NCBI GenBank assembly: GCA_009780115.1
Contig: WRAQ01000005.1
Span: forward strand, 35,752-99,751
Length of the DNA stretch: 64,000 nucleotides
Direction of reading: 5' to 3'
Source of the DNA: Lachnospiraceae bacterium
Lineage (GTDB): Bacteria > Bacillota > Clostridia > Lachnospirales > Lachnospiraceae
The translations under genes and the position numbers were made by a program. The notes under the pieces were generated by a model that did no database searches, was not told the origin of the DNA, and saw only the letters and a program-made list of their open reading frames with translations. This document shows positions 8,628 to 17,999 of this stretch, piece after piece; the first letter of the stretch is position 1; each line of letters opens with the position of its first letter.

Positions 8628-9520
8628 CCGCAGTAATCATTATTTTGAGTATTAATACAAATATTGCCCTCTTTTTCTTAATTAAGGGGTTTGTAACTTC
8701 GTCCCCGGATTTAAAAATTATGGGGATAGTGATGTTCCTTACCCCGCCGGTGGGGGTGGTTTGTTATATCGGGCAGTATTTTATCCGTCGTTTTTCCCGG
8801 AAGCCAAAGGAAATAGCCCTTGACGAGGTAGGTTTTGACAAAACCCGCCGTGAACGGGTTAGTGAGCCTGATATTGAAGCGGAAATGCAAGCGGTCCCAT
8901 TAGAAGAATTGTTTCTGATTTCCGCTGATGCAGATAAACGAAAAGGGATTTTGACCGAATTGAAAAAAGAATCGGCGATTAATTACGGGGCTGTATCCAA
9001 AGCACTTGACAATGATGACCCGGAATCATCCCATTATGCGGCGGCGGCTTTGGCAAACGCCAAAGCGGAATTTGAAAATGAATTACGTGATTATGATAAC
9101 CGTTATACCCATGAACGGGACAATGAAACCCTTTGCCGCGAGTATGCAGGCCGGGTCCGTGATTTCCTTGCCAGCGGGATTTTAACCGGGGTTGAGCTTA
9201 CGCGTTATCATTATCTGAATATGAATTTGCTGATGTCAATTAAGCAGTTTAATAAACCGCTTTTTCCGGAAGATTATGATTATATTGTGAAATCAGCATT
9301 TTATAACCGGGAATACGGCATCGCCGAAACGTGGGCGCTGGAAGGGCATCAGCTTAAATCTATGGAAGCAAGTTACTTGAATTTACTTAAAGTGTATTAT
9401 GATACCGGCCGTTTTTCAGACTTTTTTGCTATTATGGATAGTCTTAAAAAGTCTGATGTAGAGTTGAGTGAGGAAGGGTTGAATATGGTGCGGTTTTTTG
9501 TCCGTCCTAAGGGTATATAA
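8624..9520 (+). CDS. pelE: PelE-like membrane protein with helical repeat domain
   Basis: This 298-residue protein has two N-terminal membrane helices (about residues 3-23 and 32-54) followed by a long soluble alpha-helical region with TPR-like spacing (for example NREYGIAETWALEGHQLKSM and NLLKVYYDTGRFSDFFAIMD). Two membrane helices plus a TPR domain directly after PelD is the PelE layout; PelE connects PelD to the synthase in Pel systems. ATGA overlap with the PelD gene and a 1-nt overlap with the next gene show tight translational coupling. Sequence conservation in PelE is low, so the call depends on position and architecture. Confidence 0.72.
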   Translation: MTAVIIILSINTNIALFFLIKGFVTSSPDLKIMGIVMFLTPPVGVVCYIGQYFIRRFSRKPKEIALDEVGFDKTRRERVSEPDIEAEMQAVPLEELFLISADADKRKGILTELKKESAINYGAVSKALDNDDPESSHYAAAALANAKAEFENELRDYDNRYTHERDNETLCREYAGRVRDFLASGILTGVELTRYHYLNMNLLMSIKQFNKPLFPEDYDYIVKSAFYNREYGIAETWALEGHQLKSMEASYLNLLKVYYDTGRFSDFFAIMDSLKKSDVELSEEGLNMVRFFVRPKGI

Positions 9521-11826
9521 TGCAAACTAGTGTTTTTCTTTTTAACTTACCGATGTATTTATTGATTTGCACAGCGTATTTTTTAGTATTTGTTGCAGTC
9601 CCCTTCTGGTTGCGCGGATATCGGTTTCGCGAAAGCAATACGGCCCCCAAAATTTTAAGCACCTTACTTTTTTCCAATATAACGGTAATTTTTACGGTTT
9701 ATATTTTGTCCGCTTTGGGTATATATTATCGTTTCACTTTGATTCTTACCCTTTTACTTATTTGCTTTGCTTATCGTTATGTCCATAATCCCAGCAGCCG
9801 CGGGGCTTTAATCACTAGTTTTCTTTATCATCTCAAAAATATCGCCGACAGTGTAGAACTTCCCCGCGTAATGCTGAAAAACTTTTTTGTTTCATTACGC
9901 ACTGGAATTATTTTAATAATCAAGAAAATAAAAAATCCGCCGGCATTTATAATAACATGCGTTATTTTCGGTTACAGGATTTATCTGACTAGTTATCATT
10001 CGCTTAATAATTTGTTTTTCGGTACTTCGGATATGTATGTCCACACCGAGTGGATTAAATATATGCAAAGAAATGACCCGTTTCACGGCGGGGTTTACCC
10101 GCTTGGTTTCCATTCAATCGTTATTAGCTTAGCTGATATATTTGGTTTTAATCCGGTTACGGTGGTCAGGATGCTTGGGGCGATTATCGGGTTTTTGATA
10201 TTTTATTCGCTTTACTTTTTGCTCCGGCGGACGATGCGTTCATATTTTGCGGTCAATTTGGTATTATTTTTGTTTGTTGTTGTTGAGATATTCCCCAATT
10301 GGGCGACCGAGCGGCATTTCCTCGGTTTACCCCAGGAGTATGCCACCATCTTTTTGTATCCGGCCGCTTTTTATTTATGGTCTTATTTGCGGGAAGTCCG
10401 GACTTTATCAAAACAGGGGGCGATTACTAATGCTTCAATTTTCTTTGAATCCTACGATTTGGTTGATATTGATGGGATAAAGAAAAAGCATCGTTGGTTT
10501 GTAATGGCCTATGGCTCACCTAAGTGGTATCTGGTTCATTTTGTGGTTGCGGTCAGCCTTACCTTGCTGATTCATCCTTTTGTTACGATTATTGCTTTGC
10601 TGTTTAGCGCAGCAATTTTCATAAGCCATCTTGCCTACCTTAATTGGGCGGCCTTTATCCGGCTGGCAGCGGCCGTGGTGATTGGTTCGGTGATAGCGCT
10701 TCTTCCAATGGGGATAGGGCTTTTGCAAGGGATTCCGCTGCATGGTTCATTTGCCTGGGCGACCCAGGTGATGGCCGGTTCTATGGGGGCTAACTATATG
10801 GCCGCAGTAAATGAAGCGGCGGCAGCGGCAGAAGAGTTCACCCCGGTGACGGGCTTTTTTGAATATATTTATTGGAATCTGCGTTGGAGCGGCCAATTTG
10901 AGAAATTTGGCGACTTGGATTTGTTATGGTTGATTCCGGCATTGCTGATAATGATTCTGGGGATAGCTTTTGCCTTTATTCCTTACAAGAAACGGCCGCA
11001 CAGTGAGTATTTTGCCGCTTTTTCGTTAAATTCGCTATTACTTCTCATTTTATATATACTGGCTTATTTACGGATTTTTTCATTAATTGAGGACAGCCGT
11101 TTATATAGCTTTTTTATTTATTCATTACCCTTAGCGCTGGCGGTTCTTCCGGAATTAATTCATACACTTTTTTATGATGATAATGGGGGGAAATTCATCA
11201 AACTTAAGAAAGCTGTTTATTTATGTATAGTTGTTTTAGTTTTTGCCGGCGGCGGAAGTCTGATTTTCAAAGAATATGGCTTTAACCGTTTGCAACGGGT
11301 CGCAATGATGCAATATAACAGCTCGGTTAAAATTTATTATCAAATAAATAGTGAGTTCCCCCGCGATTCATGGGTTATTGTATCCTCGTTTGTTGAATAT
11401 CCGCAAACATTATTTGAGGGATATCATTATGGGATGTCTGACTTTATCTTTGACCTTGAAGACCCTTTAGCTGACGAACCCTTGAAGTTTGATGCCGAAA
11501 ATCTATTTATTTTTATAGTGAAAAGGGCTAACCTATATGGTTCCCGCAGCAGTCTCGTGCGTTTGGGCGAAGATGTTGACCTTCCGGTCTTTGACCCGGT
11601 TTGGGCGGCGGTTGACCTTGCGGTAGAAGCGGAGGGGCATAATAATTATTCAATTTATTCAAATTTGTATTTAAACGGCGTTCTACAGGCAAAAGCTTAT
11701 GCTTGGGTGCAAGCTTACCAAAAAATATTTCCGGTTGAGATGACGAAATATTATGAAGATGATTTCTTGCTGGTTTATCGTTTGCACCAAAATATATATG
11801 CTTTAAATGACTTACGGCTTTATTAA
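9520..11826 (+). CDS. Large polytopic membrane protein, GT-C glycosyltransferase-like
   Basis: This 768-residue protein has roughly 12-14 transmembrane helices and a C-terminal extracytoplasmic domain (about residues 590-768). The first long extracytoplasmic loop carries SDMYVHTEWIKYMQRNDPFH followed by GGVYPLGFHSI. Acidic and His residues in that loop are the hallmark of GT-C enzymes that use lipid-linked sugar donors. It is not part of the canonical pelABCDEFG set. Situated between the PelE-like and GT2 genes, it may transfer a sugar from a lipid carrier (possibly made by the GT2) onto the Pel-like polymer. Its first codon overlaps the PelE-like stop. Exact family not recognised. Confidence 0.68.
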   Translation: MQTSVFLFNLPMYLLICTAYFLVFVAVPFWLRGYRFRESNTAPKILSTLLFSNITVIFTVYILSALGIYYRFTLILTLLLICFAYRYVHNPSSRGALITSFLYHLKNIADSVELPRVMLKNFFVSLRTGIILIIKKIKNPPAFIITCVIFGYRIYLTSYHSLNNLFFGTSDMYVHTEWIKYMQRNDPFHGGVYPLGFHSIVISLADIFGFNPVTVVRMLGAIIGFLIFYSLYFLLRRTMRSYFAVNLVLFLFVVVEIFPNWATERHFLGLPQEYATIFLYPAAFYLWSYLREVRTLSKQGAITNASIFFESYDLVDIDGIKKKHRWFVMAYGSPKWYLVHFVVAVSLTLLIHPFVTIIALLFSAAIFISHLAYLNWAAFIRLAAAVVIGSVIALLPMGIGLLQGIPLHGSFAWATQVMAGSMGANYMAAVNEAAAAAEEFTPVTGFFEYIYWNLRWSGQFEKFGDLDLLWLIPALLIMILGIAFAFIPYKKRPHSEYFAAFSLNSLLLLILYILAYLRIFSLIEDSRLYSFFIYSLPLALAVLPELIHTLFYDDNGGKFIKLKKAVYLCIVVLVFAGGGSLIFKEYGFNRLQRVAMMQYNSSVKIYYQINSEFPRDSWVIVSSFVEYPQTLFEGYHYGMSDFIFDLEDPLADEPLKFDAENLFIFIVKRANLYGSRSSLVRLGEDVDLPVFDPVWAAVDLAVEAEGHNNYSIYSNLYLNGVLQAKAYAWVQAYQKIFPVEMTKYYEDDFLLVYRLHQNIYALNDLRLY

Positions 11827-11880
11827 AGTATAATGAGTTTGTCTAAGATGCCTTAAAAGTTTGCGGGCATGGAGGCTGGT

Positions 11881-12681
11881 ATGCCAACAAGAAGATTTAA
11901 ATCAGCGGCCTACTTAGAGGCTGAACCGGAGGCTAAGATTTTAGTTTGTATTCCGGCTTATAATGAATCGGCGACGATAATGGATATTATTTGCGGAGTT
12001 GAAGCCATAATCCCGGCGAATTTTGACCTATTGATAATTGATGATGGCTCTGATGATATGACCGGGGCGATTTGCCGGATGAAAGGTGTAAAAGTTATCG
12101 GGCACCCTTTTAATATGGGTTATGGTGCCGCTCTAAAAACAGCATATAAATATGCGGTAATAAATAATTATGATTTTGTGATTCAACTTGATGCTGACGG
12201 ACAGCATGATGTTTCCAATATTATACCATTGTATGAGCGGCTGAATGCTGATGATGTTCCGGATATAGTGATTGGCTCACGCTTTCTTCCCGGGGCGGGA
12301 AGTTTTGAGATACCGGTATATAAAAAGGTGGTTATCAATTTTTTCCGCCTGTTAATCCGGATGGTTTGCAAAATAAAGATTACTGACCCGACGTCGGGGC
12401 TTCAGGGTATCAGGCTCAATGCTTTTTCTCATTATGCCTGTTTCAACAAATTTGCGATTGATTATCCGGATGCTAATATGATTGTCCAAATGGCGATGAA
12501 AGGTTATGTTATCTGTGAAATACCGGCAGTTATGCATTCGCGCAATTTTGGTGAAAGTATGCATTCCGGTTTTGTTGAACCGGCGATGTATATTATCAAG
12601 ATGATACTTTCGGTCTTTATTGTGAGTTTTAGGGAAATTAAACGGAAACCAAAGATATACTACCGCCGGCCCAAAAAATAA
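11881..12681 (+). CDS. GT2 family glycosyltransferase (dolichyl-phosphate-mannose synthase-like)
   Basis: This 266-residue enzyme has the GT-A fold signature: VCIPAYNESATIMDII near the N-terminus, LLIIDDGSDD, QLDADGQHD (the DxD metal and nucleotide-sugar motif) and GSRFLPGAGSFEIP. The C-terminal part is amphipathic with no clear membrane helix pair. I chose ATG 11881 because GGAGG at 11871-11875 is correctly spaced; an in-frame ATG at 11869 has none. It probably moves a sugar from a nucleotide donor to a lipid phosphate or the growing polymer. Together with DUF2304 and the GT-C-like protein it could form a lipid-linked decoration branch inside the Pel-type operon (inference). Confidence 0.85.
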   Translation: MPTRRFKSAAYLEAEPEAKILVCIPAYNESATIMDIICGVEAIIPANFDLLIIDDGSDDMTGAICRMKGVKVIGHPFNMGYGAALKTAYKYAVINNYDFVIQLDADGQHDVSNIIPLYERLNADDVPDIVIGSRFLPGAGSFEIPVYKKVVINFFRLLIRMVCKIKITDPTSGLQGIRLNAFSHYACFNKFAIDYPDANMIVQMAMKGYVICEIPAVMHSRNFGESMHSGFVEPAMYIIKMILSVFIVSFREIKRKPKIYYRRPKK

Positions 12682-12691
12682 GGAGTACAGT

Positions 12692-12743
12692 ATGAAAGAT
12701 AAATCTTTCATAATCTTGATTTATATGCCTGCTTGGGCAGGCA
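12692..12743 (+). repeat. Two tandem perfect hairpins between the GT2 and DUF2194 genes
   Basis: Positions 12692-12711 form a perfect palindrome (ATGAAAGAT, AA loop, ATCTTTCAT). Positions 12726-12743 form TGCCTGC, TTGG loop, GCAGGCA. Neither is followed by a T-run, so they look like RNA processing or stability hairpins rather than terminators. Confidence 0.6.
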
Positions 12744-12755
12744 GATGGGAGTTAA

Positions 12756-14408
12756 ATGCTTAAAATACGCGATTTTATTGTCATCTTTGCTTTGTGTATG
12801 ACCTTGCTTTTATTTTTCCTTGCTTTTACGCCCTATACGTATAGCAGTTATTTTAGTATGAGTGAAAGGGAGATCATCACAAAAATTGAAAAGCAAGACC
12901 TTGGCATAAGCAACCGTTCGATTGCGATTATTAACAGTTCTAATGAGGATATTAGAAATGTTATCACTAGTACCCTTGGATGGATGCAAATAAATCATGT
13001 GGTTTATGATACAATCGCCGAGATGGATAACGAGGAAACGTTGGTAATTACTAGCTCTATAATCAATGCTGATGATATTTCAATGATTAAAGATTTTCTT
13101 AGTACCGGCGGAAACGTTATCTTTGCCGCGAAACTTGATTTCGTTTTGGGACTTGATTTTGCAAATGATGAGTTGTTTGAGCTGCTTGGAATTAAAACAC
13201 AGACACCGGATTATGAGGTTGCCGGTTTTACGATTTATGATGGGATAATCTTAAGCGGCCTTACTCATGTCCCTGAATATAGTTTTGTTAGTAATGGATT
13301 AGAATTGCATGGCCATGCCAAGATTTTTGCCAATGGTTATAGCCCGGCTCTTGCCGCTGAAATAGAGGAAGACCCTGTCCGGGCTGAATATCCGGATATA
13401 ACCCCCTTGATATGGCGTACTATTTATGAAAACGGGCAGGTATTTGCAATTAATGCCCCGTTCCTTTCCGAAACCTCCGGTGCGGGAGTCCTTGCGGGAG
13501 TCCTTGCGTTATGTTATGATGATTTGCTTTATCCCGTCGTTGGAACAAAGACGGTTGCCCTGGAGAACTTTCCTTATATCCGTGACATTTATTATCCGGT
13601 TAATGCCCGGACGACTTTTGCTTATACCCGTGATATCATTTGGCCGGGTCTGTTATCAACGGCGAAAAATATGGATCTGACATATACATGTTATACGAAC
13701 GGTGATTTTTATCAAAGTACAGAAGCCGAGATTTCGCTCCAGTTTATTTTGGAAGAACTTAGTCATTTGAACTATGGAGAATTAGCTTATGGATCAGCGG
13801 GACTGGGCAGGTACGAGGCAGATATGCAGTATCTGAATGAACACTTTTATGGTATCAAGATTAATAGTTTGATAAACCCAACCGGTATTTATGGCACCAA
13901 TATCACTGCGGTTAGTAATACGGATAAATTCGAAGGATTCACCTGGCAAAATGACAAAGCTGTCACTTTGCCGGTTACCGGAAGCGGTAATGATGTGAAT
14001 GAAAGCACTTTTGCATTTGAGAGTTATATCACCGCTTTTGGTTTTGCCATGCATCACATTGATATGGAGCCGGTTTTTCTTGAAGAAAATACAGCGAATC
14101 TTTATATGCGTGATGTCAGTGCAAAATTGTATGATTTGTTTCAGCGGCGTGATTATCTTGAAGCTGCCTCGGCTCTTATTGCATCACAGCGGGTCAAAGA
14201 TTATTTGAATTTGAATATGGCTGTCACTTATCAGGAGAATGGAATTGATGCGGTACTGAACGGACATCGTGATGCGGTCAAATTTATCCTGCGGACAACA
14301 AAGGATATTAACGAACGCAGAAGTTCCGGGATAACGATTCAAAAGATTTATGAAGGCGTTTATCTGCTTACGGTTGAAAGTGAGAGTTTTTCGATAGTTT
14401 TAGAATGA
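12756..14408 (+). CDS. DUF2194 secreted protein, probable PelA-like polysaccharide-modifying component
   Basis: This 550-residue protein has one N-terminal membrane anchor (about residues 7-27). An alpha/beta domain (about residues 45-130) includes SIAIINSSNEDIRNVI and LSTGGNVIFAAK and resembles a Rossmann or amidotransferase-like fold. A long middle region (about 180-460) contains PVNARTTFAYTRDIIW and FAMHHIDMEP, and a beta-rich C-terminus follows. The order upstream of pelF is where Gram-positive pel clusters carry the PelA deacetylase gene, and DUF2194 is the family I associate with this position. Deacetylase activity is inferred; I cannot identify a full set of metal ligands. A GGGAG ribosome binding site precedes the ATG. 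Confidence 0.68.
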   Translation: MLKIRDFIVIFALCMTLLLFFLAFTPYTYSSYFSMSEREIITKIEKQDLGISNRSIAIINSSNEDIRNVITSTLGWMQINHVVYDTIAEMDNEETLVITSSIINADDISMIKDFLSTGGNVIFAAKLDFVLGLDFANDELFELLGIKTQTPDYEVAGFTIYDGIILSGLTHVPEYSFVSNGLELHGHAKIFANGYSPALAAEIEEDPVRAEYPDITPLIWRTIYENGQVFAINAPFLSETSGAGVLAGVLALCYDDLLYPVVGTKTVALENFPYIRDIYYPVNARTTFAYTRDIIWPGLLSTAKNMDLTYTCYTNGDFYQSTEAEISLQFILEELSHLNYGELAYGSAGLGRYEADMQYLNEHFYGIKINSLINPTGIYGTNITAVSNTDKFEGFTWQNDKAVTLPVTGSGNDVNESTFAFESYITAFGFAMHHIDMEPVFLEENTANLYMRDVSAKLYDLFQRRDYLEAASALIASQRVKDYLNLNMAVTYQENGIDAVLNGHRDAVKFILRTTKDINERRSSGITIQKIYEGVYLLTVESESFSIVLE

Positions 14409-14453
14409 AGAAATAAAAGCCATTCTTTAAGATTTATTAAGCATGGAGGTAGC

Positions 14454-15878
14454 ATGAAAATATGTATGATGATTGAAGGTGCATACCCATATTTGCGCGG
14501 GGGTGTTTCCAGTTGGGTAAATGATATCATTACCAAGATGCCGGAGCATGAGTTTGTTATTCAAACGATTGGTGCTTTTACTGCTGATGCCGGAAAATTT
14601 CTTTGTTCGATTCCGGATAATGTGGTTGAAATATCGGAAGCTTTCCTTGACGGCGGTGATACCGACAGCAAAAAAGGGCGTAAGCGCTTAAGTAAAAAGG
14701 AATATGAGGCTGTCCGTTCGCTTTTATTTGGCGCTGATGACCGGTGGGAAGATATTTTTGATATGTTCCAAAAGAACCCGATTTCTTTGCATAACTTGCT
14801 GATGGGGCCGGATTTTTTTAAAGCGGCAAGGGAATATTATGATGCAAATTATAGCCGGGTCGCTTTTTCCGATTTTCTTTGGACCTGCCGTTCAATGTAC
14901 CTCCCGATTTTTACAGTCCTCAAATGCAAATTTCCGGAAGCAGATGTTTATCATGCAATCGCGACCGGTTATGCCGGGGTGACGGCAACCTGTGCCGGAT
15001 ATATTTATAACAAACCGGTTATCTTAACCGAACATGGTATTTATACGCGGGAACGGGAAGAAGAGATAATCCGGGCGAAATGGACAAAAGGAATTTATAA
15101 AGACCTTTGGATTGACCATTTTTACCGTCTTTCTACTTGTATTTACAATCGTGCCGATTATATTTATTCACTTTTTAAACGGGCGCGGGATACGCAAATC
15201 GAGCTTGGTTGTAGTGAAGAAAATACCGAAGTTATTCATAATGGCATTCGTTATGAAGGAATGCAGAATATCCCGGTAAAAGATGAAAAAGATACTAATA
15301 TCAATATTGGCGCCGTGGTACGTGTCGTCCCGATTAAAGATATAAAAACAATGATTAGTGCTTTCCATCATGCCCGTGAAACGGTAGATAATATTCGTCT
15401 ATATATCATGGGCGGAACCAATGAAGATGAAGAATATTATCAGGAGTGCCTTGATTTAGTTGAAATGCTGGGGACCGAAGGTGTTACCTTTACCGGTCAC
15501 ATCAATGTAAAGGATCATATCGGCAAAATGGATATTATCCTGCTTACCAGTATCAGCGAAGGGCAGCCGCTTAGTATTCTGGAGGGGATGGCCGCCGGCA
15601 AAGCTTGTATTTCTACACGTGTTGGCGACTGCTTTGATATGTTATATGCTGATGATCCGGATAAAAGCGCCGGAATCGTCGTGCCGGTTATGTCAGTGGG
15701 CAAATTAGCTGAAGCTATGGTGACTTTGGCTGTTGATGACAAACTACGCAAAAAGATGGGTGAAAATGGACAGGCAATTGTCCTTGAATCCTATCAGGAT
15801 ACGATGATGATTGATAAATACCGCAAGGTATATCAGCAGGCAAAAAGTTGTGTGAAGAAAGCAAAAGCATATCGATAA
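14454..15878 (+). CDS. pelF: Pel polysaccharide glycosyltransferase PelF (GT4)
   Basis: This 474-residue protein begins MKICMMIEGAYPYLRGGVSS, characteristic of PelF, and contains DVYHAIATGYAGVTATCAGY and VILTEHGIYTREREEEI. The GT-B C-terminal half carries VVRVVPIKDIKTMISAFHHA and TSISEGQPLSILEGMAAGKA, the last being the E-x7-E-type nucleotide-sugar site of GT4 enzymes. PelF is the cytosolic, UDP-sugar-dependent synthase subunit that works with PelG. A GGAGG ribosome binding site lies 6 nt before the ATG, and pelG follows 14 nt later. Length is normal for the family. Its UDP-sugar supply could come from the galE and pyrophosphorylase genes at 48-50 kb, though these are not linked to the operon. 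Confidence 0.95.
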   Translation: MKICMMIEGAYPYLRGGVSSWVNDIITKMPEHEFVIQTIGAFTADAGKFLCSIPDNVVEISEAFLDGGDTDSKKGRKRLSKKEYEAVRSLLFGADDRWEDIFDMFQKNPISLHNLLMGPDFFKAAREYYDANYSRVAFSDFLWTCRSMYLPIFTVLKCKFPEADVYHAIATGYAGVTATCAGYIYNKPVILTEHGIYTREREEEIIRAKWTKGIYKDLWIDHFYRLSTCIYNRADYIYSLFKRARDTQIELGCSEENTEVIHNGIRYEGMQNIPVKDEKDTNINIGAVVRVVPIKDIKTMISAFHHARETVDNIRLYIMGGTNEDEEYYQECLDLVEMLGTEGVTFTGHINVKDHIGKMDIILLTSISEGQPLSILEGMAAGKACISTRVGDCFDMLYADDPDKSAGIVVPVMSVGKLAEAMVTLAVDDKLRKKMGENGQAIVLESYQDTMMIDKYRKVYQQAKSCVKKAKAYR

Positions 15879-15892
15879 TAAGGAGCAAAAAA

Positions 15893-17302
15893 ATGGCAGG
15901 AATAGGTTTTGAACTGAAAAAAATATTCAAGGAGCGCAGTATCGTCAGTATGTTTCGCGGTGCTATTTATTCTACTTTCGTGACAATTGGCCCGATGCTG
16001 ATTATAATGGTTTTTTATCTGGCTCTGTTATTGCTGATGGGTTATCGTAATGTCAGCTTTGAAGAAAGGGATTTGCTGGTTTCGATTATCCTTTATACCT
16101 TTATTTTCTCATTGATTTTAACCAGCCCTTTGGGAGCGGCGGTTTCCCGTTTTATCGCCGACAAGATATTCGAGGAACGGTTTGATGATATACTGGCTGG
16201 TTTTTATGCCGGCCTGCTCACAAATGTGATTATTGCCGGTTCGGTCTCAATTCCTTTTATCGTGATTACGATTAGCCGGGGAAATGTTGACCCGCTTTTA
16301 ATGGTACTAGCCGGTGCTTTATTTATGGCTCTGGTATTTGTCTTCTACGAAATGACCTTTATATCGGCACTCAAAGATTATCATTCAATTACGATGGCTT
16401 ATCTGATTGGAATGGGGATAACCTTGATTGTTGCAACCGTTTTATTCTATGTCTTTCATGTGGAATTTCTCATTTCAGTCCTCGGGGGGATGGCCTTAGG
16501 GTTTACGTTAATTGCAATGAATCTTTTTGCGCAAATTCTACGGTACTTTACCACCAATAGCCATAACTACCGTGCTTTCCTGCAAATTTTATGGAAATAC
16601 CGGCTTTTATTTATTGGAAATTTATTTTATGTCTTTGGTTTATATATCCACAACTTTGTTTTTTGGTTTAACCCATCTCTACGGATTGTCGTCGCCGATA
16701 CTTTCCGCTCGGCGCCGGTTTATGATACCGCAACCTTTCTAGCAATGCTGACTAATATTTCGGTGACGGTTATTTTTACCGTGCGGGTCGAGATAAAATT
16801 CCATGAAAAATACCAAATCTTCTGTCAGCAAATATTAGGCGGGATTGGTGAAGATATTGAAATGGCAAAGAAAAATATGTTTATGGTACTTCGCAATGAA
16901 ATCGTTTTTCTGGTGCAAATTCAAACGATTATTTCAGCGATTTTCTTTATGCTTTTATCATTATTTGCCCCTTTCCTTGGCTTCGGGGGTATGGTAATGG
17001 TAATTTATCCGGCGGTGGCAGCAGGCTTTTTCGTACTATTTATGATGTATTGTACGATGGTTTTCTTGTTTTATTACGACGACCAAACCGGAGCCTTGAT
17101 TACTTCGGTGATATTTTTCAGTGTTACACTAACCGCCGCATTGCTGCTTAGCAATTCGTCGCCAAATTATTATGGTTTAGCCTTATTTGCCGGGGGAATG
17201 GTAAGTTTATTCTTTGCGCTTTTCCGCTTAAGATATGTCGAGCGGACGATTGACCGGCGAATCTTTTGCCGGGGTAAGCTGTTGAATGTATCAGGGGAGT
17301 AA
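15893..17302 (+). CDS. pelG: Pel polysaccharide membrane transporter PelG
   Basis: This 469-residue membrane protein starts MAGIGFELKKIFKERS, the conserved PelG opening, and has about twelve transmembrane helices in the MATE/MOP-like arrangement. I chose ATG 15893, preceded by AAGGAGC. A longer reading frame begins at 15848 inside pelF, but its 15 extra residues do not belong to the family. PelG with PelD, PelE and PelF forms the inner-membrane synthase that polymerises and exports the polymer. It is the last gene of the operon. A family B structured repeat follows directly after its stop codon. Confidence 0.95.
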   Translation: MAGIGFELKKIFKERSIVSMFRGAIYSTFVTIGPMLIIMVFYLALLLLMGYRNVSFEERDLLVSIILYTFIFSLILTSPLGAAVSRFIADKIFEERFDDILAGFYAGLLTNVIIAGSVSIPFIVITISRGNVDPLLMVLAGALFMALVFVFYEMTFISALKDYHSITMAYLIGMGITLIVATVLFYVFHVEFLISVLGGMALGFTLIAMNLFAQILRYFTTNSHNYRAFLQILWKYRLLFIGNLFYVFGLYIHNFVFWFNPSLRIVVADTFRSAPVYDTATFLAMLTNISVTVIFTVRVEIKFHEKYQIFCQQILGGIGEDIEMAKKNMFMVLRNEIVFLVQIQTIISAIFFMLLSLFAPFLGFGGMVMVIYPAVAAGFFVLFMMYCTMVFLFYYDDQTGALITSVIFFSVTLTAALLLSNSSPNYYGLALFAGGMVSLFFALFRLRYVERTIDRRIFCRGKLLNVSGE

Positions 17303-17396
17303 AGCGAAGAGTTTATCTAAATTTGTGTCAATAAGAACGCAAACAAAGAAAATCTAAAGCTTCATACGGGAAGAATGATATTATATATTATTCTTC
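17303..17396 (+). repeat. Family B structured intergenic element, copy 1
   Basis: It begins at the pelG stop. Segments shared with the copies at 35.5, 39.9 and 53.3 kb include ATCTAAATTTGTGTC, AAAGAAAATCTAAAGC and TTCATACGG. The inner helix TTTGTG/CGCAAA pairs with one G-T wobble. A 3' hairpin GAAGAAT/ATTCTTC closes the element, as in the 35.5 kb copy. Confidence 0.7.
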
Positions 17397-17906
17397 TGTG
17401 TATTGCATTACATCAGCGGCGATATAATAGTAGGTCTGCCCGGATTCAAGATAACTGCTGTAGATACCGGTGATTTCAATTTCGGTCATGTCCGGCGGAA
17501 AATCCCCGGGGAAAATATAATCATCACCGAGGATGAACTCAAGCCCTTGCTGGCAGCAGGAATCAGCATCTTCAATTAAAACGAAATGATAATAGTCATC
17601 AGTTACATCATAATAAGCGGCAAAGTAACTTCCTTTTAAGCGAATCGACTTTCCGAGGTAGGATTCGGGATTGCTGGTGATATTATTGACTTCAGCAAAA
17701 ATCATTGTTCTGCTCATAATTGATAAGTCAATATCAACTTCGCGTGCTGATTTTGAGTTATTACCAGTTGTGGAATCAAACACTTCTTTAGCTTCTTCGT
17801 TACGATTCTCATTATGGTTATCGTTACCGCAGCCAGTGATTGGCTGAACCGCAAATGGTATGATTACCAGACATAATATTAAGAATTTTAAAATCGTTTT
17901 TTTCAT
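17388..17906 (-). CDS. Putative lipoprotein encoded beside the zinc transporter
   Basis: This 172-residue protein has a signal peptide ending near QPITGCG (Cys about residue 26) and a low-complexity linker rich in Asn/Glu. The C-terminal domain has VNNITSNPESYLGKSIRLKG, DSCCQQGLEFIL and EIEITGIYSSYLESGQTYYY. That domain resembles small OB-fold-like modules found beside metal transporters (for example the C-terminal part of YcgQ-type proteins). The adjacent Cys pair could bind metal, but this is only a guess. It follows znuABC on the same strand after a terminator-like region. Its stop codon lies inside the 3' hairpin of the family B element. Confidence 0.65.
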   Translation of the reverse strand: MKKTILKFLILCLVIIPFAVQPITGCGNDNHNENRNEEAKEVFDSTTGNNSKSAREVDIDLSIMSRTMIFAEVNNITSNPESYLGKSIRLKGSYFAAYYDVTDDYYHFVLIEDADSCCQQGLEFILGDDYIFPGDFPPDMTEIEITGIYSSYLESGQTYYYIAADVMQYTEE

Positions 17907-17950
17907 ATGAATTTCTTTCCTATATTTGCGAATTAAGTATATCCTTTAAG

Positions 17951-17993
17951 GAGAAAACTATGTTTTCTCTCAAAATGGCCGCCGCCGGGCGGC
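17951..17993. terminator. Double hairpin between znuB and the lipoprotein gene
   Basis: GAGAAAAC (17951-17958) pairs with GTTTTCTC (17962-17969), and GCCGCC (17978-17983) pairs with GGCGGC (17988-17993). The first hairpin met by minus-strand transcription is the GC-rich one, followed by CCATTTTG. The T-run is short, so full termination is uncertain. Confidence 0.45.
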
Positions 17994-17999
17994 TATTTC

